Below, one piece after another: positions 24,424 to 33,638 of a DNA stretch of 64,000 bases. Below the pieces are notes generated by a model, which searched no databases, was not told the DNA's origin, and saw only the letters and a list, made by a program, of their open reading frames with translations. The DNA is taken from assembly GCF_029952445.1 (NCBI RefSeq), contig NZ_JAQPPK010000004.1:62001-126000 (forward strand). The letters are read 5' to 3'. This stretch comes from Paenarthrobacter nitroguajacolicus. Its GTDB lineage: Bacteria > Actinomycetota > Actinomycetes > Actinomycetales > Micrococcaceae. Each line of letters opens with the position of its first letter. Position 1 is the stretch's first letter. The translations under genes were made by a program, and so were the position numbers.

Positions 24424-25809
24424 TTGTCAGTTACGCACTTGGACTCAATCGAGGGCACACGCGCTTCGGACTCGAGCCGGAAACCTCCCCAGGATATCCC
24501 TGCCGAACAGTCCGTGCTTGGCGGAATGATGCTGTCCAAGGACGCCATCGCCGACGTCGTCGAGATCGTCCGGGGCCATGACTTCTATCGTCCTGCCCAC
24601 GAGACCATCTACGAGTCCATCATCGATCTCTATGGCCGTGGCGAACCTGCCGACGCCGTGACCGTCTCGGACGAACTGACCAAGCGCGGCGAGATCAACA
24701 GGATCGGCGGACCGGCCTACCTCCACGAGCTCATCCAGACTGTTCCCACCGCGGCGAACGCCGGTTACTACGCCGAGATCGTGGCTGAGCGGGCCGTCCT
24801 CCGCCGCCTCGTCAACGCCGGAACCAAGATCGTCCAGATGGGCTACGGCCAGGACGGCGAAGTGGAAGACCTGGTCAACCAGGCACAGGCCGAGGTCTAC
24901 GCTGTCGCCGAAAAGCGCACTGCCGAGGATTACGTGGCGTTGAAGGACGTCATGGAGTCAACCGTTGATGAGATCGAAGCTTCGGGCCACCGCGGTGAGG
25001 GCATGACGGGTGTTCCCACAGGATTCTATGAGCTCGATGAGCTGACGCACGGCCTCCACCCCGGCCAGATGATCGTTATTGCAGCACGTCCCGCAGTTGG
25101 TAAGTCCACTTTTGCGTTGGACTTTGCCCGCTCTGCCGCCATCAAGAACAACCTGGCCACTGTCATGTTCTCCCTGGAAATGGGCCGGAACGAGATTGCG
25201 ATGCGCCTTCTCTCCGCAGAAGCCACCATCGGACTGCAGGACCTACGCAAGGGCACCATCAAGGACGAACAATGGTCCAAGATCGCCACCACCATGGGTC
25301 GCATGAACGATGCCCCGCTCTTCATCGACGACAGCCCCAATATGTCCCTCATGGAGATCCGGGCAAAGTGCCGCCGCCTCAAGCAGCAGCACGACCTCAA
25401 ACTTGTCATCCTCGACTACCTCCAGCTCATGAGCTCCGGCAAAAAGGTGGAGTCGCGCCAGCAGGAAGTTTCCGAATTCTCGCGTGCACTCAAGCTGCTT
25501 GCCAAGGAGCTGCAGGTTCCCGTGATCGCCCTGTCACAGCTGAACCGTGGTTCCGAGCAGCGCCAGGACAAGCGCCCCATGGTTTCCGACCTTCGTGAAT
25601 CGGGCTCCATCGAGCAGGACGCCGACATGGTCATCCTGCTCCACCGCGAAGACGTCTACGACAAAGAATCCCCGCGTGCAGGCGAAGCTGACATCCTGAT
25701 CGCCAAGCACCGTAACGGTCCTACCAAGGACATCGTGGTTGCCTTCCAGGGCCACTATTCGCGCTTCGCCAACATGGCCGGCGACGCTGGTGGTGGGGGC
25801 GGCTTCTAG
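24424..25809 (+). CDS. dnaB: Replicative DNA helicase
   Basis: I chose a TTG at 24424, preceded by GGAGG at 24412-24416, giving 461 residues (sequence after the start SVTHLDSIEGTRASDSS). The longer frame upstream runs through the DnaA-box region. The N-terminal domain starts IPAEQSVLGGMMLSKDAIAD. The RecA-like domain has Walker A ARPAVGKST (Lys about 227), Walker B LKLVILDYLQLM and QQEVSEFSRALKLLAKEL, followed by SQLNRGSEQRQ. It is the hexameric fork helicase. No intein is present, although actinobacterial DnaB often carries one. Confidence 0.95.
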   Translation: MSVTHLDSIEGTRASDSSRKPPQDIPAEQSVLGGMMLSKDAIADVVEIVRGHDFYRPAHETIYESIIDLYGRGEPADAVTVSDELTKRGEINRIGGPAYLHELIQTVPTAANAGYYAEIVAERAVLRRLVNAGTKIVQMGYGQDGEVEDLVNQAQAEVYAVAEKRTAEDYVALKDVMESTVDEIEASGHRGEGMTGVPTGFYELDELTHGLHPGQMIVIAARPAVGKSTFALDFARSAAIKNNLATVMFSLEMGRNEIAMRLLSAEATIGLQDLRKGTIKDEQWSKIATTMGRMNDAPLFIDDSPNMSLMEIRAKCRRLKQQHDLKLVILDYLQLMSSGKKVESRQQEVSEFSRALKLLAKELQVPVIALSQLNRGSEQRQDKRPMVSDLRESGSIEQDADMVILLHREDVYDKESPRAGEADILIAKHRNGPTKDIVVAFQGHYSRFANMAGDAGGGGGF

Positions 25810-25861
25810 CTCCCGCGTGCCCCTGCTCCGCGCCATTAACCCAGCCAGTAGTGTTGATTCG

Positions 25862-25877
25862 GTCCGCATTCGCGGAC
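25862..25877 (+). terminator. Weak hairpin after dnaB
   Basis: GTCCGC and GCGGAC pair around ATTC, with outer GTTGA/TCAAC possible (25853-25882). There is no T run. It is a candidate end of the dnaB transcript. Confidence 0.35.
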
Positions 25878-25903
25878 TCAACATTTACATATTGGGGAAA
25901 AAT

Positions 25904-26635
25904 ATGAATAAGAACTTGCTGCTCGGGCTTGGGGCGTCAGCTGTGCTGGCCATGACTCTTACGGCATGCGGTGGCTCTACTGCCGCATCCCAGGAAGCGA
26001 CGTCGGCGTCTCCCGCGGCATCAGCCTCCAGCACGCCTACGCCCGCAAAGCAGTACACGAATGAAGAACTCGCCGCCTTGGCGGGCCAGATCAAGGCCTC
26101 GGACGGAAGCAGCCCGGCCGTACTTAACGGTGAGGAACTCGTGGGCCAGTATGACTCGTTGGTGAACGGCTTCGGCAAGGCAACCATCGAACCGGAAAGC
26201 TGCAAGGACTTGCACGTGCTTGGGGTCCCGCAAACCATTGCCGGCTCTACCTCCGCTGGAACGGCCAGGGTCAAGGTGGGCGACTTCATCACCAGTGTGG
26301 CGCTGACGTCCGGCGTCGAGGCTTCAAAGTTGCAGGAGATTGTGGAAGACAGCAAGTCTGAGGCAGAGACATGCGGGAAGATCACGTTCTCAGCAGAGGG
26401 AGACGCGGTGAACGCCTCCACCGAAAAGATCGACGGCGTCGGGAGCGTGCCGGGCACCATTGCGTTCAAGACGCTTATGGTGTTCCCCGATGGGAAAACC
26501 GGAGCGATCTACACGGCTTACGCCGTCAAGGACGGGGTCATGATCTCGGCCACTGCCTCGGGCACCGAAGGCGCAGCCGGTGGTCCGGACGCAGCAGGTG
26601 CGCTCATGGACCAAGCCGCCGCACTCGTCAAATAG
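25904..26635 (+). CDS. Predicted lipoprotein of unknown function
   Basis: The ATG at 25904, preceded by TTGGGGAAA, gives 243 residues. A short signal peptide ends in lipobox LTAC (Cys22), followed by an Ala/Ser/Thr-rich linker. The mature domain contains two cysteines (in ESCKDLHV and AETCGKITF) that could form a disulfide, a pattern seen in exported actinobacterial sensor-like domains. I do not recognise the family. It is monocistronic and ends in a strong terminator. Confidence 0.8.
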   Translation: MNKNLLLGLGASAVLAMTLTACGGSTAASQEATSASPAASASSTPTPAKQYTNEELAALAGQIKASDGSSPAVLNGEELVGQYDSLVNGFGKATIEPESCKDLHVLGVPQTIAGSTSAGTARVKVGDFITSVALTSGVEASKLQEIVEDSKSEAETCGKITFSAEGDAVNASTEKIDGVGSVPGTIAFKTLMVFPDGKTGAIYTAYAVKDGVMISATASGTEGAAGGPDAAGALMDQAAALVK

Positions 26636-26641
26636 CATCGG

Positions 26642-26684
26642 AAAAGGCCGTGCGGGCGGGATCACCCGCCCGCACGGCCTTTTC
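26642..26684. terminator. Strong bidirectional terminator
   Basis: AAAAGGCCGTGCGGGCGGG pairs with CCCGCCCGCACGGCCTTTT around ATCA. The A and T runs lie on each side, so it can stop both the lipoprotein and the convergent gene at 26712. Confidence 0.9.
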
Positions 26685-26711
26685 TTCAGGCTGCTGTGCT
26701 CGCTGAAGGGT

Positions 26712-27173
26712 TCAGTATTCGCCCTTGATGACGAAGTAGGATCCACGGATAGTGCCCGCCAGCTTCGACTTTTGCCGGGCAAACTTGAACTTCGATTCCA
26801 GTTCCTCGGGGATTTCCATGCCGTCGGAGAGTTTGAAGCCAACAGCCCGCTTTCCATCACCCGTGCTGTACATGACGTTGATGGAGAGGCCGGACTCGTA
26901 GAAGACGTAGGCCATCTGCAAGTCCTCCACCTGGAAAGACGTGGCTTCCAGGGGCCGGGAGTTGATCACGATGTCGCGTTCTTCCTTGAGAATGCGACTC
27001 ACCCTGTCCACAACCTCGGGGAGTTCCCCGGCCGGACTCACCGTAAAGTCGTGGTCGTACTTGTTCTTGTAATAGCGGGCTTCGTTGGCCCTCAGTCCGG
27101 CAGCGGCCTCGGCCACGGGCGAGGACTCGAGTCCCACGGTGGATACGTTCTTGAAGTCAACGATGTAGGGCAT
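26712..27173 (-). CDS. Conserved hypothetical protein, 153 residues
   Basis: I chose the ATG at 27173 (MPYIVDFKNVSTVGLESSPV); the frame extends upstream but with poor coding quality. No motif or membrane segment is evident. Charged and aromatic residues are spread evenly, as in a soluble globular protein, and it ends YFVIKGEY. It lies 69 bp after the RpiB-like gene on the same strand but has its own gap, and it shares a terminator with the lipoprotein gene. No function is proposed. Confidence 0.7.
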   Translation of the reverse strand: MPYIVDFKNVSTVGLESSPVAEAAAGLRANEARYYKNKYDHDFTVSPAGELPEVVDRVSRILKEERDIVINSRPLEATSFQVEDLQMAYVFYESGLSINVMYSTGDGKRAVGFKLSDGMEIPEELESKFKFARQKSKLAGTIRGSYFVIKGEY

Positions 27174-27242
27174 CAGCTCTCCTGTTAGGCCTGTTTGCAC
27201 CCATGCTACTGACGTCAGGGCCGCAACCACCTGCAAAGCCGC

Positions 27243-27707
27243 TTAGCAGCCCTCAAAGTCGCTCAGCACCTTCACTTTCGCTGCGGACCCGGAGGATGGA
27301 TCGAACGCGTAGCCGATCCACTCTTTGGCCAGCCTGCGGGCCAGTTCCACGCCCACGACGCGCTGGCCCATGGTGAGCACCTGGCAGTCGTTGGACAGGA
27401 TCGAGCGTTCCACGGAGAACGAATCGTGGGCAGCTGTCGCCCGGATTCCCGGGACCTTGTTGGCTGCGATGGCCACGCCGATCCCCGTACCGCAGAAAAG
27501 GATTGCCCGGTCTGCCTTGCCGTCCCGGATCATCTCACCGGCAGCGATTCCAACGTATGGGTAGGGCCTGGTGAAGTCTTCGTCTGCCCGGTTCACGCCG
27601 ATGTCGATCACTTCCGTGATACGGGAGTCGGCCTGCAGGTCTGCAAGGATTCGGTCTTTGTAATCAACGCCGGCTTCGTCGGCGCCCACAATGATGCGCA
27701 TGGTCAT
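27243..27707 (-). CDS. RpiB/LacAB-family sugar-phosphate isomerase
   Basis: A 154-residue protein of normal RpiB length. The N-terminal IIVGADEAGVDYKDRI and the phosphate/catalytic loop LFCGTGIGVAIAANKVPGIRA are diagnostic, with the catalytic Cys in CGTGIG. Family members isomerise ribose-5-phosphate, allose-6-phosphate, or the C4 sugar D-erythrulose-4-phosphate. It is the last gene of the leftward wing, four bases after the DhaK-DhaL kinase, so a substrate made by that kinase is likely. I infer a C4 or branched-sugar phosphate rather than general ribose metabolism. Confidence 0.88.
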   Translation of the reverse strand: MTMRIIVGADEAGVDYKDRILADLQADSRITEVIDIGVNRADEDFTRPYPYVGIAAGEMIRDGKADRAILFCGTGIGVAIAANKVPGIRATAAHDSFSVERSILSNDCQVLTMGQRVVGVELARRLAKEWIGYAFDPSSGSAAKVKVLSDFEGC

Positions 27708-27711
27708 TCTC

Positions 27712-29448
27712 CTATTTGGTGGCGGCAGCTACGGGAACCTCGGTGAAATGGGGCCCGACGGCGGCAAACACCATGGCGAGCGACGTCGCCCCGGGATCGG
27801 GCGTGCCAAGGCTCTTCTCCGCCAGTGGCCTGGCGCGGCCCTTGAGGGGTCGAAGATCCGCGGTTGCGGCCGCGGCTTCGCGTGCGTCATCCGCCGCGGC
27901 CTCCCATGCTTGCTCCACCGGCGTACCACCAGCCACTCGCTCCTCCAATGAGGAAGCGAACGGCAGAAGCGAATCCATCATGGTCTTGTCGCCGATCTCG
28001 GCCTTTCCGAGGCTCGCGATGCGGTCCGCGAAGGCGCGAACCGACTGGGCGAGGACTTCCGGCGTCGGAATTTCTGCGTCTCCGATCCGCTCGCCGAAAG
28101 CGCGCAGCCCCGCACCCCAGAGGACGCCCGACGTGCCACCGGCTTTGTCTGCCCACGCGTCGCCAGCGGCGATCAGGACGGACCCGGCACCCGCACCGGA
28201 TGAGTAGGCGAGGTTTGCGGCCTCAAACGACGCCGCCGATCCGCGGACCATGCCGCGGCCATGGTCGCCGTCGCCTGCAATCGCGTCCAAGTCTCCAAGC
28301 ATCGATTCGGCCGAGCGCAGCAGGGTGGCCGTCGTGTCCAGGGCCGAGAGGCACTTCGCAGCATATTCGCGGGACGGCTCTGTGGAGGAGTAGTCGGCCG
28401 CTTCTGCCACAAGGTCCTCGGGAGCTTCCTCGGAGGCGGCAACGTCGAAACCAACTGACCCACGACGGTAGGCCGGTGTCAGCGCCGGGGCTGTCCAGTA
28501 CTGCTCAAGCTCGTCATCCAACCAGGTGAGCGTCAGTGAAGCGCCCGCCATATCCAGGGAGGTCACCAACTCGCCCACCTCCGGCATGACCAGCGTGTAG
28601 CCGGCCTCGCGGAGCAGGGGAGCCACGGTGCGCCAGAGGACGAACAATTCCTCGTGCTTGGTGGAGCCCAGGCCGTTCAGGATCACAGCGAGGCGGGCCG
28701 GACCGTCGGAAGGTGCTTCCTCCAGCACGCGGCGGACCAGTTCCTGGCCAAGTTCGACGGCGGTTGGCAGCTCGGTATCGAACAGCCCAGGCTCGCCGTG
28801 GATACCCAGGCCCAGGCCCATGTGTCCCTCCGGAAGGCGGAACAACGGCTGATCGGCGCCCGGGAAAGTGCAGCCGCTGAAGGCAGTGCCGATGGTTCGG
28901 GTGGAATCGTTGGCTTTCCGTCCCAGGCGGACCACCGAATCGAGGTCCAGCCCGGCCTCGGCGGCCGCACCCATGACTTTGAAGACCACGAAGTCCCCGG
29001 CAATACCGCGCCGCTTCTCGATCTCCGCGGGGGAGGCGCTGGCGATGTCATCGGTCACCAGGACGTTTTCCGCCCGGATTCCCTCGGCATTCAGCCGCTC
29101 GCTTGCCATGCCGAAGTTCATGACGTCCCCGGCGTAGTTGCCATACGTGAACACCACGCCGGCACCCGAGTTGGCTGCCTTGGCCACGGAGTAGGCCTGC
29201 TGGGTGGAGGGTGAGGTGAAGATGTTGCCCACCACGGCTCCGTCGGCGAAGCCCGGACCGATGATGCCTGCGAAGGCCGGGTAATGTCCGGAGCCGCCGC
29301 CGGTGATCACGGCGACCTTGGGCGCAGCCGGACGGCCGCGGCGAACCGCGCCGCCCTCGACCTGGCGGACGAGGTCCGAGTGGGCGTCACAGAAACCGGC
29401 AAGGGCTTCGTCGGCGAAGTCGGCGGGATCGTTGAAGATTCTGGTCAT
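27712..29448 (-). CDS. Fused DhaK-DhaL sugar kinase (dihydroxyacetone/erythrulose/apulose kinase type)
   Basis: A 578-residue single-chain, ATP-dependent kinase. The DhaK domain (about 1-330) has VITGGGSGHYPAFAGI and the substrate-binding histidine in GIHGEPG (His217), which holds the ketone as a hemiaminal. The DhaL domain (about 370-560) has the magnesium motif GDGDHG (392-397) and DKAGGTSGVLWGA. Fused enzymes phosphorylate dihydroxyacetone, D- or L-erythrulose, or D-apulose. With the neighbouring isomerases and split transketolase, a C4 ketose or apulose is more likely than plain dihydroxyacetone. Third gene of the leftward wing. Confidence 0.92.
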   Translation of the reverse strand: MTRIFNDPADFADEALAGFCDAHSDLVRQVEGGAVRRGRPAAPKVAVITGGGSGHYPAFAGIIGPGFADGAVVGNIFTSPSTQQAYSVAKAANSGAGVVFTYGNYAGDVMNFGMASERLNAEGIRAENVLVTDDIASASPAEIEKRRGIAGDFVVFKVMGAAAEAGLDLDSVVRLGRKANDSTRTIGTAFSGCTFPGADQPLFRLPEGHMGLGLGIHGEPGLFDTELPTAVELGQELVRRVLEEAPSDGPARLAVILNGLGSTKHEELFVLWRTVAPLLREAGYTLVMPEVGELVTSLDMAGASLTLTWLDDELEQYWTAPALTPAYRRGSVGFDVAASEEAPEDLVAEAADYSSTEPSREYAAKCLSALDTTATLLRSAESMLGDLDAIAGDGDHGRGMVRGSAASFEAANLAYSSGAGAGSVLIAAGDAWADKAGGTSGVLWGAGLRAFGERIGDAEIPTPEVLAQSVRAFADRIASLGKAEIGDKTMMDSLLPFASSLEERVAGGTPVEQAWEAAADDAREAAAATADLRPLKGRARPLAEKSLGTPDPGATSLAMVFAAVGPHFTEVPVAAATK

Positions 29449-29488
29449 GGTGGGTCCTGGTTCTGGTTTCCGGGCGGCCTGGGGAGGA

Positions 29489-30262
29489 CTAGTGGATGTG
29501 GCTGCCGCCGTTGATGTCGATGGTGGTGCCGGTCAGGTAGGCCGAGTCCTCGGAGGAGAGGAACGTGATGACTGCGGCGACTTCCTCCGTGGTGGCGTTG
29601 CGGCCCAACGGGATGCCTGCGTTGATGGCGGCCTCCTGCTCGTCGGTGCTGCCCACGCGGATGTTGGTGTCCACGGCGCCGGGGGTGATGGCGTTGACGG
29701 TCACGCCGGTTTCGCCGATTTCGCGGGCCAAGGCCTTGGTGAAACCGAGGATCGCGGCCTTGGCTGCGGAGTAGGGGACCTTGCCGAACACGCCGCCGCC
29801 GCGCTGGGCGGAAACGGAGGACATGTTCACGATGCGGCCCCAACCGTTGGCGATCATGTCCGGCAGGAAGGCCTTGGTGACAAGGTAGGTGCCCGTGGCG
29901 TTGACGTCCATGACCTTGTGCCACAGCTCGAGGGTGGTCTCCAGGAACGGAATGGGGGAGGTGATGCCGGCAATGTTGGCCAGGGCGCCCACGGGCGGGA
30001 GGTTTCCGGCGGTGACTTCGGCGGCAACGGCGGCCTGGGCCGCGATGATTGAGGCTTCGTTGGCGACGTCGATTTCGTAGCCGAAAGCTGGAACGTTGAA
30101 CTCGTTGGCGATCTCGGCGGCAACCTTGGCGGACTTCTCGCCGTCGAGGTCCAGGATGACGATGCCCCAGCCCTGGTTGGCGTAGCGGCGGGCGGTGGTC
30201 AGGCCGATGCCGCGCTCGGAGGTAGCTCCGGTGAGGACGGCGGTGCGCTGGATTGTGGTCAT
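29489..30262 (-). CDS. Short-chain dehydrogenase/reductase
   Basis: The ATG at 30262 gives 257 residues, normal for a classical SDR. The cofactor loop is TGATSERGIG (11-20), Asn121 lies in DVNATGTY, and the catalytic pair is YSAAK (Tyr164/Lys168) after NMSSVS. The end GGSHIH is usual for sugar or polyol dehydrogenases. An Asp after strand 2 (LDLDG) suggests NAD(H). It probably oxidises a polyol to a ketose, or acts on apiose, in the first step of the pathway. Second gene of the leftward wing. Confidence 0.9.
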   Translation of the reverse strand: MTTIQRTAVLTGATSERGIGLTTARRYANQGWGIVILDLDGEKSAKVAAEIANEFNVPAFGYEIDVANEASIIAAQAAVAAEVTAGNLPPVGALANIAGITSPIPFLETTLELWHKVMDVNATGTYLVTKAFLPDMIANGWGRIVNMSSVSAQRGGGVFGKVPYSAAKAAILGFTKALAREIGETGVTVNAITPGAVDTNIRVGSTDEQEAAINAGIPLGRNATTEEVAAVITFLSSEDSAYLTGTTIDINGGSHIH

Positions 30263-30296
30263 TGGTGCTCCTTGAATGTTCGGTGAAGAGAGGGGT

Positions 30297-31139
30297 TTAG
30301 ATGAGGTCTGTGATGAAGCTGGCCGCTTTGGCCGTGGCTGCCGGGCGTTCGTCGTGGGTGACGTCCCGGGTTTCGAGTTCCAGCGAGAAGTGGCCGGTGT
30401 AGCCGGCATCCCGCAGGGCGGCCAGGCCCGAACCGAAGTCCGCTTGTCCGTTGCCGATGCTGAGGTTGATGTTCCCCGGCTCCGTTGCGGTAGCCGGCAC
30501 GGCATCGCGCAGGTGGACGTGCTTGATGCGGCCCGCGAACCGGGACACGAAGTCCACGGGATCGCCGCCGGAGGCAACGATGTGGCTGAAGTCCATGACG
30601 ATTCCGACGCCGGATCCGTCCAGTCGATCCGCGAGCAGTTGGGCGCGTTCGGTGTTCCAGCAGAGTCGGTAGTAGTGCAGGGACTCGGTCCACAGCTCGA
30701 CGCCGAACTCTGCAGCACGGCCGGCAGCATGGATCAGTTGCGCGGCCACGGTGTCGATGTCCTCTTCGAGGCTGCGCACGGGTTCGTGGCCGATGGCACC
30801 GCACGGCAGGACCAGCGCTTTCGCCCCGGTCTTGGCCGCCAAGGTCAGCAGCATGTCCAGGTGCCGTTCGCGCTCTTGGCGCGTTCCGGCGTCGAGCGTT
30901 GCGTTCAGGTCCCCGACGTCGCCGTTGACGGAACGGACGCGCAGGCCGGATTCACGCACGACGGCGGCGACGGACTCGACTGCCTCGGCGTCCAGTACGT
31001 ATGGCACATGGTCGCAGACGCCGGGGAGCGCGCCAAGATCGATTTCCTCGAAGCCGAGGCCGCTCATGGTGCGCAGTGCGGTTGCCAGGTCCTGGTGCCG
31101 GAAGCTGATGGAAGAACAGCCAAGTCGGAGATGGAACAT
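30297..31139 (-). CDS. Xylose-isomerase-like TIM-barrel sugar isomerase/epimerase
   Basis: A 280-residue TIM barrel of the AP-endonuclease-2 superfamily. Metal ligands are expected at Glu in LWTESLHYY, Asp/His in GIVMDFSHIVASGGD, His in KHVHLRD and Glu in FSLELETRD. These proteins isomerise or epimerise free or phosphorylated ketoses, including D-apiose to D-apulose and erythrulose phosphates. It is the first gene of the leftward wing, with the operator palindromes directly upstream. Confidence 0.87.
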   Translation of the reverse strand: MFHLRLGCSSISFRHQDLATALRTMSGLGFEEIDLGALPGVCDHVPYVLDAEAVESVAAVVRESGLRVRSVNGDVGDLNATLDAGTRQERERHLDMLLTLAAKTGAKALVLPCGAIGHEPVRSLEEDIDTVAAQLIHAAGRAAEFGVELWTESLHYYRLCWNTERAQLLADRLDGSGVGIVMDFSHIVASGGDPVDFVSRFAGRIKHVHLRDAVPATATEPGNINLSIGNGQADFGSGLAALRDAGYTGHFSLELETRDVTHDERPAATAKAASFITDLI

Positions 31140-31207
31140 CGTCGTTGATCCTCAAGTTGGGGGCTTCGCCAGCGAAGCGCCTTAGTGATGCAGCCCACTC
31201 TATAGAC

Positions 31208-31298
31208 GTTGACTGTCAACAGTCAACCTTTGCGGTTGACTGTTGACATTGGTGGTGCTCTAGGTCACAGTTGACGTATTATGTTGACTGTCGACAGT
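31208..31298. promoter_or_regulatory. Cluster of three operator-like palindromes in the divergent sugar promoter
   Basis: Site 1 (31208-31227) has perfect 9-bp arms GTTGACTGT/ACAGTCAAC around CA. Site 2 (31235-31250) is a half-degenerate copy, GTTGACTGTTGACATT. Site 3 (31283-31298) contains the perfect palindrome ACTGTCGACAGT. A related half-site lies before the GntR gene at 34726-34738. They sit between the divergent isomerase and transporter genes and are the natural targets of the local FadR-type regulator. Confidence 0.65.
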
Positions 31299-31343
31299 GG
31301 GGTTGCCGAAGAAGCACCGCACTCTTGAAAGGGAAAAACACAC

Positions 31344-32681
31344 ATGAGCAATGAAGCTCTGACCATGCGTGGTCCGGTTCATGGAACCAAGGAAGCAAAG
31401 CGCGTCGCCGTCGGCTCAGGCGTTGGCGCAGTCATCGAAACCTATGACTTCATAGGCTTCGGCACCGCCGCCGCACTGTACTTTGGTACGGCCTTTTTCC
31501 CGGGCGCCGACCCGGTTACCGGCACCCTGGCCTCCTTCGCGACCCTCGGCGTCGGCTTCGCTGCCCGTCCACTGGGTGGCATCATCGGTGGCCACCTGGG
31601 TGACAAGCTTGGCCGCAAGCCGGTGCTGGTGGCCTCGCTCATCCTCATGGGCCTGGCAACCTTCGCGATCGGCCTCTTGCCTACCTACCAGCAGGTGGGC
31701 CTCCTTGCTCCCGCGCTGCTTGTCCTCGTCCGCGTTATCCAGGGCCTGGCCTTCGGCGCTGAGTGGGGCGGTGCGATCCTGATGAGCTACGAGCACGCAC
31801 CATGGCGGAAGAAGGGCCAGTTCACGGGAATCGTGCAGGCAGGCTTCCCCGTTGGCCTGCTGCTGGCCAACCTGGTGTTCCTGAGCAGTGTGGGCCTCGG
31901 CTCCGAGTGGGCGTGGCGCGTACCATTCCTTGCCAGCATCGTCCTGGTGGCAGTCGGCCTCATCATCCGTTCCAAGGTTCCCGAGTCCCCGGTGTTCGAG
32001 GACGTCAAGAACAAGGGCGACATCGTGAAGTCTCCCATCGTGGAAGTCATCAAGACCGACTGGCGCAACATCGTGCGCGGCATCGGCCTCCGCATTGCAG
32101 AAACCGCCGGCTACGCAGTGTCCGTGACGTACATGATTTCCTACCTGCACACGAACAAGCTGGCAGACAAGACCGAGACACTCGTGGCACTCTGTGTCGC
32201 TGCCGGAATCGGAATCTTCGCCACCTACTTCTGGGGCAAACTGACCGACAAGGTTGGCCGCCGTCCGGTCTACGTCTGGTCCACGGCCTTCGCGGTACTC
32301 TTCGGAATCCCCATGTTCATGCTGGTCAACACGGGCCTGTTCTTCCTGATCATCGCCACGATCGTGGTGGCTTACGCCGTCTGCCAGAACTCCCTCGCCG
32401 GCGCCCAGGGCGCTTGGTTCCCGGAATTGTTCCAGGCAAAGACCCGCTCCTCGGGCGCTTCCTTGTCCTACCAGATCTCGGCCATGGTCTCTGGCTTCAC
32501 GCCCTTCATCACCACCCTGCTCTTCGTCAGCATGGGCTGGATGGGCCCGGCACTTCTCTTCAGCATCTACGGCGCAATCGGTCTCTGGGCCGCGCTGGTC
32601 ACCAAGGAAACCTGGGGCAAGCGCGAGCGTCAGTTCGCCGAAGAAGCCGCCAGCAAAACTCCCCAGACCATAAACGCCTAA
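31344..32681 (+). CDS. MFS transporter, metabolite:H+ symporter (MHS) family
   Basis: A 445-residue protein with 12 membrane helices. Typical MHS features are VGAVIETYDFIGFGTAAAL in helix 1, FAARPLGGIIGGHLGDKLGR in the loop 2-3 region (cited by its landmarks RPLGG and GDKLGRK), and GAEWGGAILMSYEHAPWRKK. The family imports small organic acids and polyols with protons. It heads the rightward wing and is likely the uptake system for the sugar or polyol broken down here. A GGGAAA element precedes the ATG. Confidence 0.92.
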   Translation: MSNEALTMRGPVHGTKEAKRVAVGSGVGAVIETYDFIGFGTAAALYFGTAFFPGADPVTGTLASFATLGVGFAARPLGGIIGGHLGDKLGRKPVLVASLILMGLATFAIGLLPTYQQVGLLAPALLVLVRVIQGLAFGAEWGGAILMSYEHAPWRKKGQFTGIVQAGFPVGLLLANLVFLSSVGLGSEWAWRVPFLASIVLVAVGLIIRSKVPESPVFEDVKNKGDIVKSPIVEVIKTDWRNIVRGIGLRIAETAGYAVSVTYMISYLHTNKLADKTETLVALCVAAGIGIFATYFWGKLTDKVGRRPVYVWSTAFAVLFGIPMFMLVNTGLFFLIIATIVVAYAVCQNSLAGAQGAWFPELFQAKTRSSGASLSYQISAMVSGFTPFITTLLFVSMGWMGPALLFSIYGAIGLWAALVTKETWGKRERQFAEEAASKTPQTINA

Positions 32682-32744
32682 AGCACCACTCGACGTCGGG
32701 CGCGTTCTCCCCATCGGTACGCGCCCGACTCCGGAAGGAATCCA

Positions 32745-33638
32745 GTGACTCTCTCATCCGTTGAAACGGCCGCCGTTTCTGCTCCTACGCCGGAGCGCGT
32801 GGAGCGCATCCGTGCCGCTGCGTACCGGATCCGCCACCACGCGCTGAACATGGGCGAGGTCCAGGGCCAAGGCTACGTCGGCCAGGCACTTGGTGCAGCT
32901 GACATGTTTGCCGCCGCCTACGCCGACCAACTGAGCTACCGCGCCGAAGACCCGCACTGGGAGGGCCGCGACCGGTTCCTCCTCTCCACGGGCCACTACG
33001 CAATCGGGCATTACGCCGCATTGGCAGAAGCCGGAATCGTGCCGGTTTCCGAACTCGAAACGTACGGCTCCGACGATTCCCGGCTGCCCATGTCCGGCAT
33101 GTCCACCTACACGCCAGGCATGGAAATCTCCGGCGGTTCCCTGGGACATGGGTTGACGATCGCCGTCGGCATGGCGCTTGGCCTGCGGGCACAGGGCTCT
33201 GCCTCCCGCGTCATCAACTTCCTCTCCGACGGCGAACTCGACGAAGGTTCCACCTGGGAGGCCGCCATGGGTGCCCACCACCACCAGCTCGGCAACCTCA
33301 TCGCCATGGTTGACATCAACGCCCTCCAGGCCGACGGCGCCACCAACACAGTCCTCCGCACCGAACCGGTCACGGAAAAGTGGGAATCGTTCGGTTGGTA
33401 CACCCAGCGGGTGGACGGGAACGACGTCGGTGCGCTGCTGGCTGCGTTCGACAACATCGCCGCTGTTGCGGCTGCTGTGGGCAGGCCCTCGGTCATCCTG
33501 TGTGACACCAAGGTTGGGCGCGGTGTGCCGCTGCTGGAAACCCGCGAAAAAGCGCACTTCATGCGCATCGAAGAAAACGAATGGCAAATCTGCCGTGAGC
33601 AGTTGACCGCAGGATATGAAGGGGCGGCCTCAGCATGA
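32745..33638 (+). CDS. Transketolase, N-terminal (thiamine diphosphate) subunit
   Basis: A 297-residue protein from a GTG at 32745 with GGAAGGAA upstream. It begins with the transketolase pattern RIRHHALNMGEVQGQGYVGQ. The TDP-binding GDG...N motif is SDGELDEGSTWEAAMGAHHH followed by MVDINALQ. Bacterial split transketolases of this kind act in side pathways, for example on apulose-4-phosphate. It overlaps the C-terminal subunit gene by four bases (33635-33638), so the two are made together. Confidence 0.93.
   Translation: MTLSSVETAAVSAPTPERVERIRAAAYRIRHHALNMGEVQGQGYVGQALGAADMFAAAYADQLSYRAEDPHWEGRDRFLLSTGHYAIGHYAALAEAGIVPVSELETYGSDDSRLPMSGMSTYTPGMEISGGSLGHGLTIAVGMALGLRAQGSASRVINFLSDGELDEGSTWEAAMGAHHHQLGNLIAMVDINALQADGATNTVLRTEPVTEKWESFGWYTQRVDGNDVGALLAAFDNIAAVAAAVGRPSVILCDTKVGRGVPLLETREKAHFMRIEENEWQICREQLTAGYEGAASA

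Noticed and set aside
24424..25809. Search for an intein in DnaB
   Set aside because: The protein is a normal 461 residues with uninterrupted Walker motifs.
28654..29214. Plus-strand reading frame opposite the DhaK-DhaL kinase
   Set aside because: It is a shadow of the kinase gene and has no ribosome site or family signal.
31416..32714. 432-codon minus-strand frame opposite the MHS transporter
   Set aside because: It is very long but has antisense-like composition, while the transporter has full family signatures.
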